Source of the DNA: Bryobacterales bacterium
Lineage (GTDB): Bacteria; Acidobacteriota; Terriglobia; Bryobacterales; Bryobacteraceae
DNA: 53,270 bases
Assembly (NCBI GenBank): GCA_025350625.1
Contig: JANXXL010000311.1
Coordinates: 1-53,270, forward strand
Reading direction: 5' to 3'
The notes below the pieces were generated by a model that worked only from the letters and a program-made list of their open reading frames with translations, ran no database searches and was not told the origin of the DNA. Of this stretch, positions 25,044-33,969 are shown piece by piece. Within the stretch, counting starts at the first letter, position 1, and every line of letters starts with the position of its first letter. A program made the position numbers and the translations under genes.

Positions 25044-25796
25044 CTACTTGCCTGCCGCCGCTCCTCTGGCTGCGGCTTTCGTAAAGATAAGAATGTGCTG
25101 ACGGGGCAGGGTTTCAATTACGGAATCCAATTTGAACCCTTCCGCCTCGACCTCGGTTTTGGCCTGCGCCACGCTCATCTTATGATCGGGCAGGATGGGG
25201 ACCGCGGGGTCCTCCTTGCGGTATTCGAGCTGTACCAGGCGGCCGTCAGGTTTTAGAGCCGCGCGGATGCCTTGCAGCATTTTCTGGGGCTGCGAAAACT
25301 CATGGTACACGTCGACTAAGATGATCAAATCGATCTGCGCGGCCGGGAGCTTAGGGTCGGTGGCGTAGCCCAGCACTGTTTCGACATTGGTAACTCCGGC
25401 TTTGATGGCATTGCTGCGCAGAAGGTCAAGCATCTCGGGCTGCAAATCGTTGGCGTACACTTTGCCGTTTGGGCCGACGCGCTTGCCCATGCGTAGCGCC
25501 ACATAGCCGGTACCGGCGCCGACTTCGGCCACCGTCATCCCCGGTTTCAAGCCGATGGCATTGAGAGCGCCTTCGACGTTTTCCTCGGTTTCACGCTCGG
25601 GGCGCTCGAGCCAATCCGCGCCGCCCGAGCCCATCACGTTAGCGATGCGGCGGCCGGTGAGAGGGTGGGTAGATTGGAAAGCGGGCGCGACGGCCGCCGC
25701 AGCGGCCAGCATCACCACCAGCGCCGCCACAGCCCCCGCCGTGCGCCGCTCGATTTGCCTTTCCCTGCGATTCCCGCTAGATTGTGGATTGACCAT
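25044..25796 (-). CDS. exported class I SAM-dependent methyltransferase-like protein
   Basis: This 250-residue protein has a basic start followed by a hydrophobic segment (AVAALVVMLAAAAAVAPAF, about residues 22-40), looking like a signal peptide or anchor. The rest is a class I methyltransferase fold: MTVAEVGAGTGYVALRMGKRV (motif I), VYANDLQPEMLDLL (acidic loop), IDLIILVDVYHEF (motif post-I region) and GIRAALKPDGRLVQLEYR. Exported proteins of this design recur in Acidobacteria and Planctomycetes. A methyl donor outside the cytoplasm is hard to explain, so its topology matters. Its ATG overlaps the divergent neighbour's ATG. Confidence 0.8.
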   Translation of the reverse strand: MVNPQSSGNRRERQIERRTAGAVAALVVMLAAAAAVAPAFQSTHPLTGRRIANVMGSGGADWLERPERETEENVEGALNAIGLKPGMTVAEVGAGTGYVALRMGKRVGPNGKVYANDLQPEMLDLLRSNAIKAGVTNVETVLGYATDPKLPAAQIDLIILVDVYHEFSQPQKMLQGIRAALKPDGRLVQLEYRKEDPAVPILPDHKMSVAQAKTEVEAEGFKLDSVIETLPRQHILIFTKAAARGAAAGK

Positions 25797-26334
25797 GTTC
25801 AGTCGCCGGGCGCTGCCTATATTATGTCTCTTGTCAGGAGTGGTGGTTGCGGGGATGGCGCTGGGGGGATGCCGGAAGCAGGGTTCGGATCAGATCGATT
25901 TTCAAATGGGGGAGCGCGTAACTGCTACTCCCATGATTTACAACGTGGTGCAAACGGTGTGGCGCACGCAGCTCGGCGATCTGTTCAAGATACGTATTCC
26001 GGACCACCGGTTCCTGCTGATTACACTCTCGGCCACCAACAGCGGCGGAAGGGCGTTGTCGGTTCCGTTCTTTACCCTCGAAGACGCCAACCGGCGAGAA
26101 TACAAGGAACTCCAAACGGGAGATGGGGTTCCCGACTGGTTCGGACTGCTGCGCGAAATTGCGCCGGCTGAAACCAAGCAGGGCAACATTATGTTTGACG
26201 TACCCCTGGCCTCTTATCGCCTGCGTCTTACCGATGGGGGCGAGCCGGGATCGGAGAAATTTGTATGGGTGGAAATTCCGTTGCGAATGGACACGGATAC
26301 CGGCGTAAGCACGCCTCTGCCTGGGCCCAAATAG
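25795..26334 (+). CDS. DUF4352-like lipoprotein
   Basis: This 179-residue protein starts at ATG 25795. A signal with twin Arg (FSRRALPILCLLSGVVVAGM) ends in LGGC, a likely lipidation site. The mature part has a beta-sandwich pattern: VVQTVWRTQLGDLFKIRIPDH, FLLITLSATNSGGRALSVPFFTLEDAN, and GLLREIAPAETKQGNIMFDVPL. These match DUF4352-type extracellular domains that read out protein-like ligands. The next gene begins inside its end, so they probably share a transcript. Confidence 0.7.
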   Translation: MFSRRALPILCLLSGVVVAGMALGGCRKQGSDQIDFQMGERVTATPMIYNVVQTVWRTQLGDLFKIRIPDHRFLLITLSATNSGGRALSVPFFTLEDANRREYKELQTGDGVPDWFGLLREIAPAETKQGNIMFDVPLASYRLRLTDGGEPGSEKFVWVEIPLRMDTDTGVSTPLPGPK

Positions 26335-27182
26335 AGGGGATCCGCTGGCTGGCAATCGCGTTGAGCCTGGCGGCGGCAATGCCGGCTCGAGGGGCGTTTT
26401 CCGTGGAGCGTATCGCTCTGCATCAGTTCGAAGACGGACCGGTGCTGGCGCCGAATCACATGTTTCTTCCGGGCGAAACGGTTTTCTTCAGCTGCCGATT
26501 GACTGGTTATCAGGCCGCGGTTACGGGAAACGACCAGCGCAGCGTCAGGCTTACCTGGAAGATTGAGGTGACCGATCCTGCCGGTATTCCACTGGTGAGC
26601 GAGGGCAGCGGTGAAATTGCCGAGCCCATCTCAGTGCAAGACAAAAACTGGTACCCAAAGTTTTTGCAGCATTTTAATATCCCGCCGTTTGCACCGGGCG
26701 GCGCCTATCACATCAAAGTCACCGCAACGGATAAAGTGGCCAAGGCAGAACTGAACTCGCAACTGGATTTCCAGGTGCGGGGGCATGCGGTCGAGTCCAG
26801 CCCGGTTCTGACCGCCCGCAATCTGCGCTTCGAAAAGGACGACACCGACGGGCCGCCACTCGATCCCGCCGTTTATCGTCCTGGTGACACGCTGTGGGCG
26901 CGGTTTGACATCACCGGTTATAAGTACGGCGAGAAGAACCATTATTCGGTCGAATATGGACTGGCCATCTTGCGCGAATCGGGCGACCAGGTGTTCGCCC
27001 AGCCCGCGGCGGCCGCCGATTCGAGCGAAGCGTACTATCCGCAGCGTTACGTCCCGGGCGCGGTCAGCCTGAATCTGGCGGCGGACGTGCCAGAGGGCAA
27101 TTACACGCTGGCGATCACGATGGCCGATAAGGTCGGCGGGCAGATGTCTGAGGCGCGCGCCCCATTCCGTATTCAAAAATAG
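26265..27182 (+). CDS. secreted two-domain beta-sandwich protein, unknown
   Basis: This 305-residue protein starts at ATG 26265, overlapping the preceding gene by 70 bases. An unusually long N-region precedes the hydrophobic core (GIRWLAIALSLAAAMPARGAFS), so the true start may be a later non-ATG codon. The mature part has two similar domains: one with MFLPGETVFFSCRLTGYQ and one with VYRPGDTLWARFDITGYKYG, each ending in a strand like HIKVTATDKV or TLAITMADKVG. It looks like an internal duplication of an Ig-like fold. I know no function. Confidence 0.65.
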   Translation: MGGNSVANGHGYRRKHASAWAQIEGIRWLAIALSLAAAMPARGAFSVERIALHQFEDGPVLAPNHMFLPGETVFFSCRLTGYQAAVTGNDQRSVRLTWKIEVTDPAGIPLVSEGSGEIAEPISVQDKNWYPKFLQHFNIPPFAPGGAYHIKVTATDKVAKAELNSQLDFQVRGHAVESSPVLTARNLRFEKDDTDGPPLDPAVYRPGDTLWARFDITGYKYGEKNHYSVEYGLAILRESGDQVFAQPAAAADSSEAYYPQRYVPGAVSLNLAADVPEGNYTLAITMADKVGGQMSEARAPFRIQK

Positions 27183-27198
27183 TCATTGTTTTACATTA

Positions 27199-28317
27199 AT
27201 GGACACACGCACGGAGTTACCCAGAGTCCGCCGGCAGCGAGGTATGTCGGCGGCGCAGCTGGCGGCGCTCGCGGGAGTCAGCCGGCAGACCATTTACGCC
27301 ATCGAGGGGGGGGAATACATTCCTAACACCACGTTGGCGCTGCAACTGGCTCGGCTCCTGGAGGTGCGTGTCGAGGACTTGTTCCGGTTGGAGGGTGAAG
27401 TGGCGCCTCCACCCAAGCCTATTAGTGTGGAGCTGCTGGGTGACGCGGCGCGCAAAGGCCAGGCGGTGCAATTGTGCCATGTAGGCAAGCGGCTGGTTGG
27501 GGTGGCGGCGGTCCCGCAACCGATGCTTCCGTTTGCGGATGGCGTGGTAGTTGGCGTTGCCGGGTCGAGGACGCCGCAACGCGCCGATATCCGCGTGTTT
27601 CCGAACGACGATCCGGAAGGCAAACGCATTCTGGTGGCCGGCTGCGATCCGGGCATTTCGCTGCTTGCACAGCCGCTGGCTAAGGCCGGGGGTGTGGAGA
27701 TGATTGTCGCGCCCAGTTCCAGCCAGCGGGCGCTCGAATGGCTAAAAGAGGGTTCGGTCCACATTGCCGGCACACACTTGCGGGATGCCTCTACCGGTGA
27801 GTACAACCTGGCTGCGATCCGCCGTCTGTTTCCCAAGGGCGGCGTGAAAGTGGTGACCTTTGCCATTTGGGAGCAGGGATTGGTGTTCGCGGCGGGTAAT
27901 CCCAAAAACATTCGCGGCGCGGAGGACTTGGCGCGCCCCGGCGTTTCTATCGTCAATCGCGAAAAGGGCGCGGGCAGCCGCGACCTGTTGGATCGAGAGC
28001 TGGAGCGCGCGGGAGTGACGGCACGCTCCGTAAAAGGTTACGACCGTATTGCCCACGGGCACCTGCCGGCGGCGCTGGCTGTTAGCCTCGGCGAGGCGGA
28101 TTGCTGCGTCGCAACCCGTTCCGCGGCGCAAGCGTTCGGTTTGGGCTTCTTACCGCTGGCGACGGAACGATACGATCTGGCGATCCGCCGCCAATTCGTG
28201 AAGTTGCCCGCGGTGGAGGCCCTGCTTGACGGGCTGAATCGCGCAGCCCTGCGCCGAAGGCTGGAACTGCTGGCAGGGTATGACACCAGCCGGACGGGCG
28301 AAGTACGAGTGACTTAA
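27199..28317 (+). CDS. XRE-type regulator fused to a periplasmic-binding-protein-like domain
   Basis: This 372-residue protein begins with a helix-turn-helix of the XRE/Cro type: RGMSAAQLAALAGVSRQTIYAIEGG at about residues 15-38. After a linker it carries a substrate-binding-like domain (about 95-365): ILVAGCDPGISLLAQPLA, IAGTHLRDASTGEYN, GVSIVNREKGAGSRDLLDREL and HLPAALAVSLGEADCCVATRSAAQAFGLGFLPL. The GAGSR-type motif is typical of PBP-like domains linked to molybdate or tungstate sensing (PF12727). It should act as a cytoplasmic one-component sensor. No mod or molybdoenzyme genes are nearby. Confidence 0.85.
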   Translation: MDTRTELPRVRRQRGMSAAQLAALAGVSRQTIYAIEGGEYIPNTTLALQLARLLEVRVEDLFRLEGEVAPPPKPISVELLGDAARKGQAVQLCHVGKRLVGVAAVPQPMLPFADGVVVGVAGSRTPQRADIRVFPNDDPEGKRILVAGCDPGISLLAQPLAKAGGVEMIVAPSSSQRALEWLKEGSVHIAGTHLRDASTGEYNLAAIRRLFPKGGVKVVTFAIWEQGLVFAAGNPKNIRGAEDLARPGVSIVNREKGAGSRDLLDRELERAGVTARSVKGYDRIAHGHLPAALAVSLGEADCCVATRSAAQAFGLGFLPLATERYDLAIRRQFVKLPAVEALLDGLNRAALRRRLELLAGYDTSRTGEVRVT

Positions 28318-28364
28318 CCATCGCGTGTTACACTGAAAATCGCAGTAATTCCAGGAGTTTTCGT

Positions 28365-29099
28365 GTGGATCGTCAAACCCGTAAAGATCTGAAGACCGAT
28401 AAGTTTGCAGAAGAGGTCGTGGATGTATTCGAATGGACCTCGCTGCATAAGGCCCAAGTGGTGCGCTACGGCGCCGTGCTGGTCGCCTTGGTGCTGATTG
28501 TGGTGGGCGTGATGTACTATAACCGGTCTCAAGCGGCCGCGCGGCAGGAAGCCCTGACGAAAGCGTTGCGGGTGGATGATGCCACTACCGGCGCCACCAT
28601 TCAGGCAGCCAATCTGCATTTCGATTCCGAGGCCGACAAGACCAAAGCCAAAGTGCAGGCGTTCACGGATCTGTCGGCTAAATACAACGGTACCCAGGAA
28701 GGCGCGATCGCCGACATTTATCTGGCCAGTTACGCAACCGATCAAGGCCGGCTGGATGAAGCTGAAAAACGCTACAAACGAGTGGTGGACGACGCTCCCA
28801 AGGCTTATGCCGGCTTAGCGCGCATTTCGCTCGCGCAAGTCTATTCGTCGGAAGGCAAGCTGGCGGAGGCCGAGAAAGTATTGCGGGAGGCCATTGCTAA
28901 TCCAACGGCAACCGTATCCAAGGAGCAGGCTAGCCTGGTGCTGGGCGAGCTGCTGAGCAAGTCGAATCCGGCCGAGGCTCATAAGCTGCTGGACCCGCTG
29001 CGCACTTCGACCCGCGCGGCCATCAGCCGCACCGCGATTACCGACGCCGCCAATATCCCGCAGGGGGGCGCGCTGCCGGTTTCCCCCGCCGCCAAGTAG
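28365..29099 (+). CDS. YfgM-like membrane-anchored TPR protein
   Basis: This 244-residue protein starts at GTG 28365 with an AGGAG site seven bases earlier. A short basic cytoplasmic start and a helix (VVRYGAVLVALVLIVVGVMYY, about residues 29-49) are followed by TPR-like repeats, including ADIYLASYATDQGRLDEAEKRYK and RISLAQVYSSEGKLAEAEKVL. YfgM-like proteins associate with the SecYEG translocon and periplasmic chaperones. The next gene, dgt, starts 13 bases after the stop. Confidence 0.75.
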   Translation: MDRQTRKDLKTDKFAEEVVDVFEWTSLHKAQVVRYGAVLVALVLIVVGVMYYNRSQAAARQEALTKALRVDDATTGATIQAANLHFDSEADKTKAKVQAFTDLSAKYNGTQEGAIADIYLASYATDQGRLDEAEKRYKRVVDDAPKAYAGLARISLAQVYSSEGKLAEAEKVLREAIANPTATVSKEQASLVLGELLSKSNPAEAHKLLDPLRTSTRAAISRTAITDAANIPQGGALPVSPAAK

Positions 29100-29111
29100 G
29101 CCCGTTCAGAA

Positions 29112-30227
29112 GTGACCCCGGCGCTCGCCCATCTGCGCTTTCCGCTCGAAAAGTCGCGGGGCCGGCGCTATCCGGAGCTGGCGCACCCTTACCGCAATCC
29201 CTTCCAGCGCGATCGCGATCGCGTGGTGCATGCACGCGCATTCCGCAGGCTGGAGAACAAGACTCAGGTGTTTACCGCCGGGGTTTCCGATCATTTTCGA
29301 AATCGTCTGACGCATACGATTGAGGTTTCGCAGATTGCGCGGACCGTGGCCGGCGTGCTGGGCGTGGATGAGGACCTCACCGAAGCCCTGGCGCTGGCGC
29401 ATGACATAGGACACCCGCCGTTCGGTCATGCGGGCGAAGATCAATTGGACCGCATGATGCGCCGCTTCGGCGAGCGCTTCGATCACAACCTGCAAGCCCT
29501 GCGTATCGTCGAATCGTTCGAGAGCCGCTACGCGCGCTTTCCGGGGCTGAATTTGACGTTCGAAGTCCGCGAGGGCATGGCTAAGCATTCACGCGACTTC
29601 GAGCGCGGCGAGATCCCGGAACTGGAAGAGTATCTGCCTGGGCTGCGGCCGCCGATCGAAGCCCAGTTGATCGACGCATGCGACGAGATCGCTTACGACA
29701 CGGCGGATTTGGACGACGGCTACCACGCGGGCCTGGTGACGATCGAGGCTGCCTGCAGCGCCTCCGGCAAGTTCCGGGAATTGCACGAGGCCGCCGAAAT
29801 GCAGTTCCCGGGCGCGCCGGAACGGGTGCGCATGCATGAAGTAGTGCGCGGATTAATAGACTGGCTGGTTTCGGGACTACTCGAAGGCACGGTATCGGCG
29901 GCCCAGGGGCTCGGGGACGTAGATTCCGTACGAGCGCATCCCGAACGAGTGGTCCGCTTTACGCCCGCGACTGCCGAGGGCAGTGCACAACTGAAGCGCT
30001 TCCTGCGGGCGCAGGTTTATGAATCGGAGCACCTGGTACTGGAGCGCCAGCGCTCGGTGGAGCAGATCGAGCGCTTGTTCGAGCTGCTGCTGGCGCAGCC
30101 GGAATTGATGCCCGCGGCGTATCGTGAGGATTCTGCCGGCGAATCGCTGCATCGCCAGGTCTGCGACTATATCGCAGGCATGACCGACGGGTTTTTTGCG
30201 CGGACCTGCGATCAGTTGGGGATCTAG
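29112..30227 (+). CDS. dgt: deoxyguanosinetriphosphate triphosphohydrolase-like protein
   Basis: This 371-residue HD-domain enzyme removes triphosphate from dNTPs, mainly dGTP in family members. It has RDRDRVVHARAFRRLENKTQV, RLTHTIEVSQIART with His68, LALAHDIGHPPFGHAGE with the His97-Asp98 pair, and DACDEIAYDTADLDDG with the last metal-ligand Asp. It starts at GTG 29112. The family influences dNTP balance and phage resistance in some bacteria. The length fits the shorter, non-E. coli group. Confidence 0.93.
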   Translation: MTPALAHLRFPLEKSRGRRYPELAHPYRNPFQRDRDRVVHARAFRRLENKTQVFTAGVSDHFRNRLTHTIEVSQIARTVAGVLGVDEDLTEALALAHDIGHPPFGHAGEDQLDRMMRRFGERFDHNLQALRIVESFESRYARFPGLNLTFEVREGMAKHSRDFERGEIPELEEYLPGLRPPIEAQLIDACDEIAYDTADLDDGYHAGLVTIEAACSASGKFRELHEAAEMQFPGAPERVRMHEVVRGLIDWLVSGLLEGTVSAAQGLGDVDSVRAHPERVVRFTPATAEGSAQLKRFLRAQVYESEHLVLERQRSVEQIERLFELLLAQPELMPAAYREDSAGESLHRQVCDYIAGMTDGFFARTCDQLGI

Positions 30228-30266
30228 GGCGTCAACCTTCGGGGCGGGTTTACGTTGTAATAAGTG

Positions 30267-32033
30267 ATGCGGAAGTTAATCGCGGTTGCGGCATTGGCGC
30301 TCTGCCTGGGGGCGCGGAGTCCTAAGCTTTCGAAGGACGACCAGGTTCTTCACGCGCTGAACCGCCTGACTTTCGGTCCGCGGCAGGGGGACATCGAGGC
30401 GGTTCGCAAGACGGGCATTAAGAAGTGGATCGACCTCCAACTTCACCCTGAGCGCATCGCCGAGAATCCGGAGCTGGCGCAACGGCTGGCTCCGCTGGAA
30501 TCGCTGCGGCTATCCCAGTCCGCGACGGAGCGCACGTATCCCAATCCGCAGATGATTCGGGCGATTGCGGCGGGGCGGCAGGCAATGCCGGAAGATCCGG
30601 TGACGCGGGCGGCAGTCGAACGGGTGGTGCATCGCTTCAAAGTGAAGAAGAGCGATGCCGGGGATGCGCCTCTCGAGCCGGCGGTGCCATTGGAGCAGTT
30701 GTTGAATCGCGAGCAGATCCGCACGCTGCGCACGGGAACGCTGGAACAGAAGCGCGAAGTGATCGCTGCCATTCCCGAGGGCCAGATGGACGAAGTTGCG
30801 ATTGCGCTGCCGCCGGGCTTACGTTTGCAATTGCTGCCCGTTGTCGAACCCGGTCTGCGCCGCAAGCTGATGTTGCTCACAGCTCCGCAGCAGCTCATCG
30901 CTTTCGACTTGAGCGAAGGTAAGCTGTACCGGGCGATCCTTAGCAACCGGCAACTCGAGGAGCAGCTGGTCGACTTCTGGTACAACCACTTCAACGTTTT
31001 CCTCGATAAAGGCGCGGATCGCTATCTGGTGCCGACGTATGAGCGCGAGGCCATCCGGCCGCATGTTCTGGGAAAATTTCGCGATCTTCTGGAGGCGACG
31101 GCCAAGAGTCCGGCGATGCTGTTTTTCCTGGACAACTGGCAGAGCGTCGGTCCGGGCGCACCGCGGCGGCCAAATGCCAAGCAACCGGTGCGGGGATTGA
31201 ACGAAAACTACGCTCGCGAGTTGATGGAGCTGCACACTCTCGGCGTCGATGGCGGCTACACGCAGAAAGACGTTACCGAAGTGGCGCGCTGCTTTACCGG
31301 CTGGACCATCCGCCAGCCGCGGCAGGGCGGCGATTTCTTTTACAACGACCGCGTGCACGATAAAGGCGCAAAGACGGTTCTGGGCGTGACGATTCCGGCG
31401 GACGGCGGCCAGGACGATGCCGAGAAAGTGCTGGATATCCTGGCCAAGCATCCGTCCACGGCGCGTTACCTGTCGAAAAAGCTGGCCCAGCGCTTCGTGG
31501 CTGACGATCCGCCGCAAAAACTGATCGACAAGATGGCCAAGACCTTTCGCGACAAAAACGGCGACATTCGAGAAGTAATGAAAACCATGTTGACCTCGGA
31601 TGAATTCTTCTCGCAAGCAGCCTATCGCGCCAAGGTGAAAACGCCGTTTGAGATGATCGTCAGCGCGGTGCGCGCTACCGGAGCGCAAGTGGATTTCGCG
31701 TACCCTTTGGCGAGGCAGATCGCAGAGCTCGGCCAGCCGCTCTACCGCAAGCTCGAACCCACCGGTTATTCGGACGCCAACAGCGAATGGGTGAATTCAG
31801 CGGCTCTCCTGGCGCGGATGAACTTCGCGCTGGCGCTGGCACAGAACAAAGTTCCGGGCGCGAAGCTGGACGCCTCGCTATTCAGCGGCGACCCCGGCGA
31901 GGTTGCCCACCAGATCCTCTACACCGACGCCAAACCGGAAACGCTGGCGGCGATTGCCAAGCAGACGCAAGGTTCGAGCAGCGCGCCGGTGGTGGGGTTG
32001 ATCCTGGGTTCGCCCGATTTTCAGAGGAGATGA
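30267..32033 (+). CDS. DUF1800 family secreted protein
   Basis: This 588-residue protein runs from ATG 30267 (a GTG sits three bases before). It has a short signal (LIAVAALALCLGA), then HALNRLTFGPRQGDIEAV, VDFWYNHFNVFLDKG, NENYARELMELHTLGVDGGYTQKDV and ARCFTGWTI. These are the DUF1800 signatures, with their conserved His, Asn and Glu. The family is very common in Acidobacteria, Planctomycetes and Bacteroidetes and has unknown activity. It overlaps the DUF1501 gene by ATGA, and the pair forms a conserved two-gene unit. Confidence 0.93.
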   Translation: MRKLIAVAALALCLGARSPKLSKDDQVLHALNRLTFGPRQGDIEAVRKTGIKKWIDLQLHPERIAENPELAQRLAPLESLRLSQSATERTYPNPQMIRAIAAGRQAMPEDPVTRAAVERVVHRFKVKKSDAGDAPLEPAVPLEQLLNREQIRTLRTGTLEQKREVIAAIPEGQMDEVAIALPPGLRLQLLPVVEPGLRRKLMLLTAPQQLIAFDLSEGKLYRAILSNRQLEEQLVDFWYNHFNVFLDKGADRYLVPTYEREAIRPHVLGKFRDLLEATAKSPAMLFFLDNWQSVGPGAPRRPNAKQPVRGLNENYARELMELHTLGVDGGYTQKDVTEVARCFTGWTIRQPRQGGDFFYNDRVHDKGAKTVLGVTIPADGGQDDAEKVLDILAKHPSTARYLSKKLAQRFVADDPPQKLIDKMAKTFRDKNGDIREVMKTMLTSDEFFSQAAYRAKVKTPFEMIVSAVRATGAQVDFAYPLARQIAELGQPLYRKLEPTGYSDANSEWVNSAALLARMNFALALAQNKVPGAKLDASLFSGDPGEVAHQILYTDAKPETLAAIAKQTQGSSSAPVVGLILGSPDFQRR

Positions 32034-33271
32034 AGATGATCACTCGACGCCTCTTCCTCAAGAGCTCCGGACTCGCCATGTTTGGCGTGGGCGCTGCGCC
32101 GATGTGGCTGGCGCGGGCGGCGGATGGCCCTAGTCCGCGCAAGAAAGTTTTGGTTGCGATATTCCAGCGGGGCGCGGTGGACGGATTGAACGTCGTGATC
32201 CCGTTTGGCGACAAGAACTACTACTCACTGCGTCCCACCATTGCGATTCCGGTGCCGAAAGCCGGGGGGGAGTCGGCACTCGACCTCGATGGCTTCTTCG
32301 GCTTGCATCCGGCTTTGGCGCCGCTCAAGCCTATCTACGATGCCAACCAGCTTGCGATCGTTCAAGCGGTGGGATCGCCCGATCCGACACGTTCGCACTT
32401 CGACGCGCAGGATTACATGGAATCGGGCACGCCGGGGCGCAAAGCCACTACCGACGGCTGGCTGAATCGAGCACTCTCGCCGGGTCCGGACGTACACAAA
32501 TCGCCGGTGCGCGCGGTCAGCATGGGGGCGTCATTGCCGAGGGCGCTGCGGGGGCGGAATGAAGCGGTTGCCATAAACAATCTGAGTGATTTCAAGGTGC
32601 GCGAGGCCGATGGGGCCGCGACTTTCGAAAGCATGTACGCATCGACGCTTGACAAGATGCTGAACGGCACAGGCCGCGAGACTTTCGATGCGGTAAAGCT
32701 GATGCAGTCGATTCAAGCGCAGGCATATACGCCCGCAGGCGGCGCCAAGTATCCGGGCGGAAGGCTAGGGCAGTCCTTGATGCAGATCGCACGCTTGATC
32801 AAGGCTGACGTGGGTTTGGAAGTCGCGTTCACCGATGTGGGCGGATGGGATACGCATGTTAACGAAGTGGGGCAGACGCCCGGGACCGGGCAACTGGCGA
32901 ATCTGCTGGGCAATTTCGCTCAGTCCCTGGCCGCTTTTTATCAGGACTTGGGGGATCGCATCGAAGACGTTGCGGTAGTCACCATGAGCGAGTTCGGGCG
33001 CACCGCGAAAGAGAATGGCAATCGCGGCACCGACCACGGCCACGCGAATGTGATGTTCGCTTTTGGCGGCGCCATCCGCGGCGGGAAGGTATACGGGGAG
33101 TGGCCTGGCCTCGCACCGGAGCAACTCCATGAGAACCGCGATTTGGCGCTCACCACCGATTTCCGGGATGTGTTGAGCGAATTGGTGGCCAAGCACCTAG
33201 GAAACGGCCAGTTAATGGCGGTGTTTCCGGAGTATGCCCAGCCTAAATTCCGCGGACTGATTGTCGGCTAA
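32030..33271 (+). CDS. DUF1501 family protein with Tat signal
   Basis: This 413-residue protein starts at ATG 32030 in the overlap with DUF1800, behind AGAGGAG. The N-terminus MKMITRRLFLKSSGLAMFG is a twin-arginine signal. The mature protein has the DUF1501 arylsulfatase-like fold: VLVAIFQRGAVDGLNVVIPF, DPTRSHFDAQDYMESG and AVVTMSEFGRTAKENGNRGTDHGHANVMFAFGG. The last of these holds the DHG-type metal motif. Export in folded form suggests a metal centre. The function with DUF1800 is unknown. Confidence 0.93.
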   Translation: MKMITRRLFLKSSGLAMFGVGAAPMWLARAADGPSPRKKVLVAIFQRGAVDGLNVVIPFGDKNYYSLRPTIAIPVPKAGGESALDLDGFFGLHPALAPLKPIYDANQLAIVQAVGSPDPTRSHFDAQDYMESGTPGRKATTDGWLNRALSPGPDVHKSPVRAVSMGASLPRALRGRNEAVAINNLSDFKVREADGAATFESMYASTLDKMLNGTGRETFDAVKLMQSIQAQAYTPAGGAKYPGGRLGQSLMQIARLIKADVGLEVAFTDVGGWDTHVNEVGQTPGTGQLANLLGNFAQSLAAFYQDLGDRIEDVAVVTMSEFGRTAKENGNRGTDHGHANVMFAFGGAIRGGKVYGEWPGLAPEQLHENRDLALTTDFRDVLSELVAKHLGNGQLMAVFPEYAQPKFRGLIVG

Positions 33272-33298
33272 CCATCTGAAAAGATTACTGCGGATAAT

Positions 33299-33323
33299 TA
33301 AGTACTGATACTTACTTAGTACT
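33299..33323. repeat. AGTACT-containing short inverted/direct repeat
   Basis: Two AGTACT palindromes occur about 17 bases apart, in TTAAGTACT and CTTAGTACT. An internal AAGTA/TACTT pair could also form a small hairpin. It lies in the 89-base gap before the PAS gene and could be an operator or part of the promoter. This is weak evidence. Confidence 0.35.
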
Positions 33324-33360
33324 CTATTCTCCCGCCGGGGTATGCCCGATATAAACGTTA

Positions 33361-33921
33361 GTGATTCTCGCTTTCTTAATAGCAACCAACTCGAACAAAC
33401 TCACCTTGCGAAGCCCTGAAGTGTGGGTGTATCTGCTAGGCCTGTCGGTACTTCTGGTGATCGCGCTGCGCCGCGTTGTGGCACAGCAGAACCCGCTAAA
33501 AGACGAAGTCTATATGAAGACCGTGGCCATCGAATATGTACAAACCGGGGTCGCATGGATACGAGCGGACGGGAAGATTCGTTCCGCCAACGCCTCTTTG
33601 GGAAACACGCTCGGCGGAGAGCCGCGCACGCTTGTAGGGCGCGACTGGTATGAAATGTTCGTCCCACAGGATCGCAGCAAAATAGAGGAAGCTTATAGCC
33701 AGATGTTGTTGCTCGGCAAGGCTACGCTCCACGTTGACGGACGCCGGACGGATGGCGCATATACTGGCCTAGAAGTGCTGATGGTAGCGATTCACGATCA
33801 TAAAATGCGCTTCGTAGGGCACCACTGTCTGGTACTCGACCGCACCCGAGAAAAGACTCTGGCAGCGCAGGTGGAAGAACTCACCAAGCACCAGGACCAG
33901 CAGGTCAGCGCGAGCCGCTAA
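33361..33921 (+). CDS. membrane PAS-domain protein
   Basis: This 186-residue protein starts at GTG 33361. The N-terminus has one clear transmembrane segment (about residues 22-40, VWVYLLGLSVLLVIALRRVV). A PAS domain follows (about 52-165): EYVQTGVAWIRADGKIRSANASLGNTLGG, LVGRDWYEMFVPQDR, then the beta strands. A short coiled coil (TLAAQVEELTKHQDQQ) ends the chain. No output domain such as a kinase, GGDEF or HTH is present, so it must work through a partner. The start is uncertain, since no good ribosome binding site is seen. Confidence 0.7.
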   Translation: MILAFLIATNSNKLTLRSPEVWVYLLGLSVLLVIALRRVVAQQNPLKDEVYMKTVAIEYVQTGVAWIRADGKIRSANASLGNTLGGEPRTLVGRDWYEMFVPQDRSKIEEAYSQMLLLGKATLHVDGRRTDGAYTGLEVLMVAIHDHKMRFVGHHCLVLDRTREKTLAAQVEELTKHQDQQVSASR

Positions 33922-33969
33922 ACCGTGCTAAACTGGCTAGGTAAAACAGTAGCAGGAGTGTCCCTAGAA

